Origin: Streptomyces regalis
Lineage (GTDB): Bacteria > Actinomycetota > Actinomycetes > Streptomycetales > Streptomycetaceae
Reading direction: 5' to 3'
Assembly (NCBI RefSeq): GCF_001509475.1
Contig: NZ_LLZG01000013.1
Location: 1-64,000, forward strand
Length of the DNA: 64,000 nt
How positions within the stretch are numbered: position 1 is the first letter of the stretch; every line of letters begins with the position of its first letter. The notes beneath the pieces are model-generated. The model worked only from the letters and a program-made list of their open reading frames with translations, was not told the origin of the DNA and did not search any database. Both the position numbers and the translations under genes were made by a program. Below, one piece after another: positions 58,895-64,000 of this stretch.

Positions 58895-58922
58895 GGGACG
58901 GACGCTTGAGGGACACGGACGC

Positions 58923-59696
58923 ATGAGGGGCGGGAACGTCGCCCTCGGTGCGACCGGGCTGGCGGCCTTCCTCGCCCTGGGCGAGGCGGTGCCGCGGCTC
59001 GGCCTGGTCAAGGAGGCGTACTTCCCGCCGACGAGCCGTATCGCCGTGGCGCTCGCGAACGAGGTGAGCGACTCAGCCTTCTGGAGCGCGCTCGGCGACA
59101 CCCTCACCGGCTGGGCGCTGGGCCTGGCCATCGCGGTCTGCGCCGGTGTCGTCGCGGGCGTGGTCGTCTCCGTCGTGCCGTACCTGCGCGAGGCGACGGC
59201 CTCGACGATCGAGTTCCTGCGCCCGATCCCCTCGGTGGCGCTGATCCCGCTCGCGGTGCTGCTCTACGGCACCGAACTGAAGTCGGTGCTCCTGCTGGTG
59301 GTGTACGCCTCCTTCTGGCAGGTGCTGATCCAGACCCTGTACGGCGTCCAGGACGTCGACCCGGTCGCCGAGGAGACGGCACGCAGTTACGGCCTCGGCA
59401 CCTGGGCGCGCGTGCGCCATGTGCTGTGGCCGACGGCGCTGCCGTACGTCATGACCGGTGTGCGGCTGGCGGCCGCGGTGGCGCTGATCCTCGCGATCAC
59501 CGCCGAACTCGTCATCGGCGCACCGGGGTTGGGCAGGCAGATCGCGGTGGCGCAGACCTCGCAGGCGGTGCCGGAGATGTACGCGCTCATCGTGGTCGCC
59601 GGTCTGCTGGGGCTGCTCATCAACGTCGGCGCGCGGACCGTTGAGCGGCGGGCGCTGGCCTGGCACCAGTCGGTGCGCGGGGAGGTGGCGGTGTGA
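58923..59696 (+). CDS. ABC transporter permease (SsuC/TauC type)
   Basis: A 257-residue permease with six helices. The EAA loop is DPVAEETARSYGLGTWARVR followed by HVLWPTALPYV. FLRPIPSVALIPLAVLLYGT is the family segment before it. It follows the binding protein by 28 bp and overlaps the next permease by 4 bp. Presence of two different permeases suggests a heterodimeric channel, unlike the usual SsuC homodimer. Confidence 0.9.
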   Translation: MRGGNVALGATGLAAFLALGEAVPRLGLVKEAYFPPTSRIAVALANEVSDSAFWSALGDTLTGWALGLAIAVCAGVVAGVVVSVVPYLREATASTIEFLRPIPSVALIPLAVLLYGTELKSVLLLVVYASFWQVLIQTLYGVQDVDPVAEETARSYGLGTWARVRHVLWPTALPYVMTGVRLAAAVALILAITAELVIGAPGLGRQIAVAQTSQAVPEMYALIVVAGLLGLLINVGARTVERRALAWHQSVRGEVAV

Positions 59697-60472
59697 TCGG
59701 GCGCCTGCTGCTGAGGCTGTTCTTCGTCGTCGCGCTTCCCGTGGTGCTGGTCGCCGTGTGGTGGGCGGCGTCCGACGGGAGCACGGACCCCTTCTGGCCG
59801 CCGCTGCGGACGATCCTCGACACGTTCCCGGACGTCTGGACGGCGGACCAGCTGCGCACGGACGTCGTGCCGAGCCTTCTGCGCCTCCTGGGCGGCTATG
59901 CGACGGCGGCCGTGGCCGGTGTCGCGCTCGGCACGGTCATCGGCTCCTACCGCAGGGTGCGCGCGGTGTGCGAGCCGGTCCTGGAGTTCCTGCGGGCCGT
60001 ACCGCCGCCCGTGCTGGTCCCGGTCATCACGCTGTTCGCGGGCATCGGCGACACCATGAAGATCGTCGTGATCGCGAGCGGCTGCGTCTGGCCGATCCTG
60101 CTCAACACCGTGGAGGGTGTGCGCGCGGTCGACTCGGTGATGCTGGAGACGGCCCGCTCCTACGGCGTCACGGGCATCGCCCGCCTGCGCCACCTGGTGC
60201 TGCGCTCCGCGAGCCCGCAGATCTTCGCCGGCCTGCGCCAGGCGCTCTCGATCGGCATCATCCTCATGGTCATCAGCGAGATGTTCACCGCCGACAACGG
60301 CATCGGCTTCACCGTCGTCCAGTTCCAGCGCAGCTTCGCGATCCCCGACATGTGGACCGGCATCCTCGTCCTCGGTCTGCTCGGCTTCCTGCTCTCCGTC
60401 GTCTTCCAGCTGGTCGAGCGCCGGGTGCTCGGCTGGTACCACGGTCTGCGCGCGACCACCCGGCGGTCCTGA
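59693..60472 (+). CDS. ABC transporter permease (SsuC/TauC type), second
   Basis: A 259-residue permease with the same plan: EFLRAVPPPVLVPVITLFAG and EAA loop DSVMLETARSYGVTGIARLR then HLVLRSASPQI. GTG start 59693 overlaps the first permease stop, and its stop abuts the ATPase start with no gap. It is clearly paralogous to the first permease but diverged. Confidence 0.9.
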   Translation: MIGRLLLRLFFVVALPVVLVAVWWAASDGSTDPFWPPLRTILDTFPDVWTADQLRTDVVPSLLRLLGGYATAAVAGVALGTVIGSYRRVRAVCEPVLEFLRAVPPPVLVPVITLFAGIGDTMKIVVIASGCVWPILLNTVEGVRAVDSVMLETARSYGVTGIARLRHLVLRSASPQIFAGLRQALSIGIILMVISEMFTADNGIGFTVVQFQRSFAIPDMWTGILVLGLLGFLLSVVFQLVERRVLGWYHGLRATTRRS

Positions 60473-61300
60473 GTGAGCATCATCGTGAAGGGGCGGTCCA
60501 TGCTCGACGTACGCGGCCTGCAGAAGGTCTACGAGGGTTCCGGGCGGCGCGTGGAGGCGGTGCGCGACCTCACCTTCACCGTCGACGCGGGCGAACTGGT
60601 CTGTCTCGTCGGCCCGTCGGGCTGCGGCAAGACGACCCTGCTCAAGTGCATGGGCGGTCTGCTCGCGCCGACCAGTGGTGAAGTCCTGCTGGAGGGGCGG
60701 AAGGTGAGCGGGCCGCCGCCCGGGATGGCGTTCGTCTTCCAGGAGTACGGGCGCAGTCTGTTTCCCTGGATGCGGGTCGGTGAGAACGTCGAACTCCCGT
60801 TGAAGCAGAAGGACTTGAGTAAGGCACGGCGCCGGGAGCTGGTGCGTGACGCGCTGGAGTCGGTGGGGCTGGCGGATGCCGTGGGAGCGTATCCGTGGCA
60901 GCTGTCCGGCGGTATGCAGCAGCGGGTCGCCATCGCGCGGGCGCTGGCCTACGAGCCTCGTGTGCTGCTGATGGACGAGCCGTTCGCGGCGGTGGACGCG
61001 CAGACGCGGGCCGATCTGGAGGACCTGGTCCGCGGGCTGTGGCGGAAGCGCGGCATCACGATCCTGTTCGTCACCCATGACATCGACGAGGCCGTCTACC
61101 TCGGCGAGCGGGTGATCGTGCTGTCCGCCTCGCCCACCGTCGTACGGGAACAGCTGAAGGTCGATCTGCCCGCCGAGCGCGACCAGTTGCACACGCGGGT
61201 GGATCCGCGCTTCGCCGAGCTGCGGACCCATGTGTATGAGCAGATCCAGGCGGCGAAGCGGGGTCCGGAGCCGCGGGGTCCTAAGAGCTCGGTCCAGTAG
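60473..61300 (+). CDS. ABC transporter ATP-binding protein (SsuB/TauB type)
   Basis: A 275-residue ATPase: Walker A GPSGCGKTTLLKCMGGL, Q-loop FVFQEYGRSLFPWMRV, signature LSGGMQQRVAIARALAYEPR, Walker B VLLMDEPFAAVDAQTRADLE and H-loop FVTHDIDEAVYLGERVIVLS. The GTG at 60473 directly follows the permease stop; an ATG at 60500 would also preserve all domains. It completes the binding protein-permease-permease-ATPase operon. The last 20 bp overlap the FCD regulator on the other strand. Confidence 0.92.
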   Translation: MSIIVKGRSMLDVRGLQKVYEGSGRRVEAVRDLTFTVDAGELVCLVGPSGCGKTTLLKCMGGLLAPTSGEVLLEGRKVSGPPPGMAFVFQEYGRSLFPWMRVGENVELPLKQKDLSKARRRELVRDALESVGLADAVGAYPWQLSGGMQQRVAIARALAYEPRVLLMDEPFAAVDAQTRADLEDLVRGLWRKRGITILFVTHDIDEAVYLGERVIVLSASPTVVREQLKVDLPAERDQLHTRVDPRFAELRTHVYEQIQAAKRGPEPRGPKSSVQ

Positions 61301-62051
61301 GCCGTCTGGAGGCTGCGGGTCGTGGGGGCTTGTCGCGCAGTTCCCCGCGCCCCTGAGAGGGCGTTGCCCATAGGCCCCTTACGTGTCCCAGGTGGCGGGT
61401 CATGACCTCCCGTACAGCCCTCTCGTCGCGGGCGATCAGCGCGTCGAGGAGTTCGAGGTGCTCCTCGGCGGAGGCCAGCAGGCGGCCCGCCTCGACGAGT
61501 GCAGTGAGGCCGTAGAGGCGGGAGCGTTTACGGAGGTCGCCGACGACCTCGACGAGGTGGGCGTTGCCGGCGAGGGCGAGCAGGCCGAGATGGAAGCGGG
61601 TGTCGGCCTCGACGTAGGCGATGAGGTCACCGGAGACGGCCGCCTGGACGATCTCCCGGGCGGCGGGGCGCAGCGCCTCCAGGGAGACCTTGTCGGCGGT
61701 CCTGGCCAGCTCCACCACCGTGGGGATCTCGATGAGGGCGCGGATGTGCTTGTACTCGTCGAGCTGTTTCTCGGAGACCGCGGTGACCCGGAAACCCTTG
61801 TTGGGGACGGTGTCGACCAGGCCCTCCTTGGCCAGGTCCAGCATGGCCTCGCGCACCGGCGTCGCCGAAACACCGAAGCGGGCGGCGAGCGTCGGCGCGG
61901 AGTACACCTCCCCGGGGAGAAGCTCCCCGGCGATCAGCGCAGCCCGCAGGGCGTCGGCGACCCGCTCCCGGTAGCTGCTCTTCTTGCCGCCCAGGGTGGG
62001 CAGCGCCGGGCCGGCTGCGGCGGGCGGGGCGCTGGTGCGCTGGGCGGCCAT
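61281..62051 (-). CDS. GntR family regulator with FCD domain, hydroxyproline-type cluster
   Basis: A 256-residue FCD regulator: winged helix SYRERVADALRAALIAGELL, PTLAARFGVSATPVREAMLD and VPNKGFRVTAVSEKQLDE; FCD with IRALIEIPTVVELARTADKV, YVEADTRFHLGLLALAGNAH and IARDERAVREVMTRHLGHVR. ATG 62051 has GGAG at -10. It is next to a hydroxyproline-epimerase gene read in the same direction and probably controls it. Two AATGTCACGCG repeats lie just upstream. Confidence 0.88.
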   Translation of the reverse strand: MAAQRTSAPPAAAGPALPTLGGKKSSYRERVADALRAALIAGELLPGEVYSAPTLAARFGVSATPVREAMLDLAKEGLVDTVPNKGFRVTAVSEKQLDEYKHIRALIEIPTVVELARTADKVSLEALRPAAREIVQAAVSGDLIAYVEADTRFHLGLLALAGNAHLVEVVGDLRKRSRLYGLTALVEAGRLLASAEEHLELLDALIARDERAVREVMTRHLGHVRGLWATPSQGRGELRDKPPRPAASRRPTGPSS

Positions 62052-62068
62052 GGGACTCCTAGCTGTCA

Positions 62069-62096
62069 AATGTCACGCGCTGTGCAATGTCACGCG
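62069..62096 (-). promoter_or_regulatory. direct repeats AATGTCACGCG upstream of the FCD regulator
   Basis: Two exact 11-bp copies (62069-62079 and 62086-62096) at 17-bp spacing, between the regulator start and the epimerase stop; likely operator for autoregulation. Confidence 0.5.
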
Positions 62097-62121
62097 TTAC
62101 GTGCCTCATTATCCTCGACGT

Positions 62122-63123
62122 TCAGAGCACGAACCCGGCCGGGAACGGGTCCGACGGGTCGAGCAGGTACTGCGCGGTGCCGGTGATCCACGCGCGACCG
62201 GTGAAGCTGGGCAGGACGGCCGGTCGGCCCGCGACCTCGGTTGTGCCGAGGAGGCGTCCGGTGAACCGTGTCCCGATGAAGGACTCGTTGACGAACTCGG
62301 TGTGCAGCGGGAGTTCACCGCGCGCGTGCAGCTGCGCCATGCGCGCGCTGGTGCCCGTGCCGCAGGGCGAGCGGTCGAACCAGCCGGGATGGATCGCCAT
62401 GGCATGCCGGGAGTGGCGGGCGGTGGCGCCGGGGGCGATCAGGTGGACGTGGTGGCAGCCGTGGATGGAGGGGTCCTCGGGGTGGACGGGCTCCTCCTCG
62501 GCGTTGATCGCCGCCATGAGGGAGAGTCCCGCCTTGAGGATGTCGTCCTTGCGGGCGCGGTCGAAGGGCAGCCCGAACTCCTCCAGCGGCAGGATGGCGT
62601 AGAAGTTGCCGCCGTATGCCATGTCGTATGTCACCGTACGCCCGTCGGCCAGTGTGATCTTACGGTCGAGGGCGACGGAGAAGGAGGGCACGTTCTGGAG
62701 AGTGACCGCCTTCGCGACCCCGTCCTCCACCGCCACCTCGGCGACGACGAGGCCCGCCGGGGTGTCGAGCCGGATCGTGGTGACCGGCTCGACGACCTCC
62801 ACCATGCCGGTCTCGACGAGCACGGTCGCCACGCCGATCGTGCCGTGCCCGCACATCGGCAGATAGCCGGAGACCTCGATGTAGATCACGCCCCAGTCGC
62901 AGTCGGGGCGGGTGGGCGGCTGGAGGACGGCGCCGCTCATCGCCGAGTGGCCGCGCGGCTCGTTCATCAGGAGCTGCTTGATGTGGTCGCGGTGCTCACG
63001 GAAGTACAGGCGCCGCTCGTTCATGGTCGCGCCCGGGATCGTGCCGATGCCGCCGGTGACGACGCGGGTGGGCATGCCCTCGGTGTGCGAGTCGACGGCG
63101 TGCAGGACGAGTTTGCTGCGCAC
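62122..63123 (-). CDS. proline racemase family protein, 4-hydroxyproline 2-epimerase-like
   Basis: A 333-residue proline-racemase-fold enzyme with both catalytic cysteines: Cys91 in YLPMCGHGTIG and Cys254 in DRSPCGTGTSARMAQLH. Two-cysteine members epimerise 4-hydroxyproline or racemise proline; HAVDSHTEGMPTRVVTGGIG and HSAMSGAVLQPPTRPDCDWG are typical of the hydroxyproline epimerase subgroup. It would convert trans-4-hydroxy-L-proline to the cis-D form for catabolism. GTG 63123. It lies 33 bp after a DapA-family gene, also minus strand. Confidence 0.88.
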   Translation of the reverse strand: MRSKLVLHAVDSHTEGMPTRVVTGGIGTIPGATMNERRLYFREHRDHIKQLLMNEPRGHSAMSGAVLQPPTRPDCDWGVIYIEVSGYLPMCGHGTIGVATVLVETGMVEVVEPVTTIRLDTPAGLVVAEVAVEDGVAKAVTLQNVPSFSVALDRKITLADGRTVTYDMAYGGNFYAILPLEEFGLPFDRARKDDILKAGLSLMAAINAEEEPVHPEDPSIHGCHHVHLIAPGATARHSRHAMAIHPGWFDRSPCGTGTSARMAQLHARGELPLHTEFVNESFIGTRFTGRLLGTTEVAGRPAVLPSFTGRAWITGTAQYLLDPSDPFPAGFVL

Positions 63124-63156
63124 GGGCCGGCCTCCTTTGCGATGAGTGGGATGCGG

Positions 63157-63999
63157 TTACGCGAGCCCTGCGGCGACGGCCTTCTCGGTGGCGGCGCGGA
63201 TCGTGGCCTCCTGCTCGGGCAGCAGCGGCACCCGTGGGGGACGACAGCGTCCGCCGCGGCGGCCGACGATGTCCATGGAGAGCTTGATCGCCTGCACGAA
63301 CTCGACCTTGGAGTCCCAGCGCAGCAGCGGGTGCAGCTGCTCGTAGAGCTTCTTGGCGGTGTCCAGGTCGCCGCCGACGGCCGCGCGGTACAGCTCGACA
63401 CAGGCCTTCGGCAGCGCGTTCGGGTAACCGGCGACCCAGCCCTTGGCGCCGGCGATCGCGAGCTCCAGCAGGACGTCGTCGGCGCCGATCAACAGGTCGA
63501 GTTCGGGGGCGAGTTCGGCGAGCTGGTAGGCGCGGCGGACATCGCCGGAGAACTCCTTCACCGCGTGGATGTACCCCTCGCCGTGCAGCTTGGCGAGAAG
63601 TTCGGGGACGAGGTCGACCTTGGTGTCGATGGGGTTGTTGTACGCCACGATCGGGATGCCCGCCTCGGCGACCTCCGCGTAGTGCAACAGCACCGAGCGC
63701 TCGTCGGCACGGTAGGCGTTGGGCGGCAGCAGCATCACGGACTCGCAGCCCGCGTCGCGCGCCTGCTCGGCCCAGCGGCGGGACTCCGCGGAACCGTAGG
63801 CGGCGACGCCGGGCATCACCCGTGAGCCGCCGATCGCGGCCACGGCGGTCTCCACGACCTTCGCGCGCTCCTCGGAGGTGAGGACCTGGTACTCCCCGAG
63901 CGAGCCGTTCGGTACGACGCCGTCGCAGCCGTTCTCGACGAGCCAGGCGCAGTGCTCGGCGTATGTGCCGTGGTCGACGGAGAGGTCGTCGTTCAGCGG
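63157..63999 (-). CDS. dihydrodipicolinate synthase family protein, start outside window
   Basis: The C-terminal 280 residues of a DapA-family aldolase/lyase; it reads open to the right edge. Features are CDGVVPNGSLGEYQVLTSEE (the GTTGE-type loop as NGSLGE), SVMLLPPNAYRADERSVLLH, IPIVAYNNPIDTKVDLVPEL (YNNP) and IHAVKEFSGDVRRAYQLAEL, with the Schiff-base lysine in VKEFSGD. In hydroxyproline clusters such an enzyme deaminates pyrroline-4-hydroxy-2-carboxylate. It precedes the epimerase gene in the same operon. Confidence 0.85.
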   Translation of the reverse strand, partial: PLNDDLSVDHGTYAEHCAWLVENGCDGVVPNGSLGEYQVLTSEERAKVVETAVAAIGGSRVMPGVAAYGSAESRRWAEQARDAGCESVMLLPPNAYRADERSVLLHYAEVAEAGIPIVAYNNPIDTKVDLVPELLAKLHGEGYIHAVKEFSGDVRRAYQLAELAPELDLLIGADDVLLELAIAGAKGWVAGYPNALPKACVELYRAAVGGDLDTAKKLYEQLHPLLRWDSKVEFVQAIKLSMDIVGRRGGRCRPPRVPLLPEQEATIRAATEKAVAAGLA

Positions 64000-64000
64000 G

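Noticed and set aside
1..64000. CRISPR arrays, tRNA and rRNA genes
   Set aside because: No regularly spaced repeats with unique spacers, no cloverleaf-like sequence and no rRNA blocks were noticed on reading.

Overview
The window is high-GC actinomycete DNA, almost certainly Streptomyces or a close relative. Coding regions have strong third-position GC. Many genes start with GTG or TTG, neighbouring genes overlap by ATGA or GTGA, and secreted glycosidases carry Tat-like signals and ricin-type (CBM13) lectin domains. It looks like a carbohydrate-rich accessory or chromosome-arm region, because intact operons alternate with stretches of decayed genes. All calls were made by reading the sequence; no database search was run.

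Layout. 1-3.3 kb: 3' part of an SDR gene, an alpha/beta hydrolase and a CocE-type hydrolase. 3.3-7.2 kb: decayed region (NmrA-like, SnoaL-like, nickel/cobalt transporter and integrase fragments) around one intact NmrA-like gene. 7.2-25.4 kb: an L-fucose block. A secreted GH29 alpha-L-fucosidase and a GH43 exo-galactanase-like enzyme are followed by a nine-gene minus-strand operon (lutC, lutB, lutA, lactonase, mutarotase, aldo/keto reductase, SDR, fuconate dehydratase, FAH-type hydrolase). A divergent sugar ABC transporter operon ends in a FadR-type regulator. 25.4-31.6 kb: a second GH29 fucosidase surrounded by gene relics, including an IS256-type transposase end. 31.6-45.4 kb: a galactoside block with GH2, GH42, a MalEFG-type ABC transporter, a LacI regulator, a secreted GH93-like enzyme and an orphan histidine kinase. 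46-54 kb: MFS transporter, FtsX/MacB-type ABC exporter, YdcF and VanZ/RDD membrane proteins. 54.7-57.8 kb: a vanAB-like Rieske oxygenase system with a small histidine-rich middle gene and an IclR regulator. 57.9-61.3 kb: an SsuABC/ThiY-like ABC importer. 61.3-64 kb: a hydroxyproline-type cluster (FCD regulator, epimerase, DapA-family lyase) cut by the window edge.

How the parts fit. The nine-gene operon encodes every step of non-phosphorylating L-fucose oxidation: anomer interconversion, dehydrogenase, lactonase, dehydratase, second dehydrogenase and diketo-acid hydrolase. The last step gives pyruvate plus L-lactate, and LutABC in the same operon would turn the lactate into pyruvate. Secreted fucosidases would release L-fucose and the ABC transporter would import it. 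An 11-bp dyad, ACATC-S-GATGT, recurs at or near the predicted start regions of the catabolic operon, the transporter operon, both fucosidases and the GH43 gene. It is the best candidate operator for the FadR-type regulator. Together with the GH43, GH2, GH42 and GH93-like enzymes the locus reads as a utilisation system for fucosylated arabinogalactan-like plant polysaccharide.
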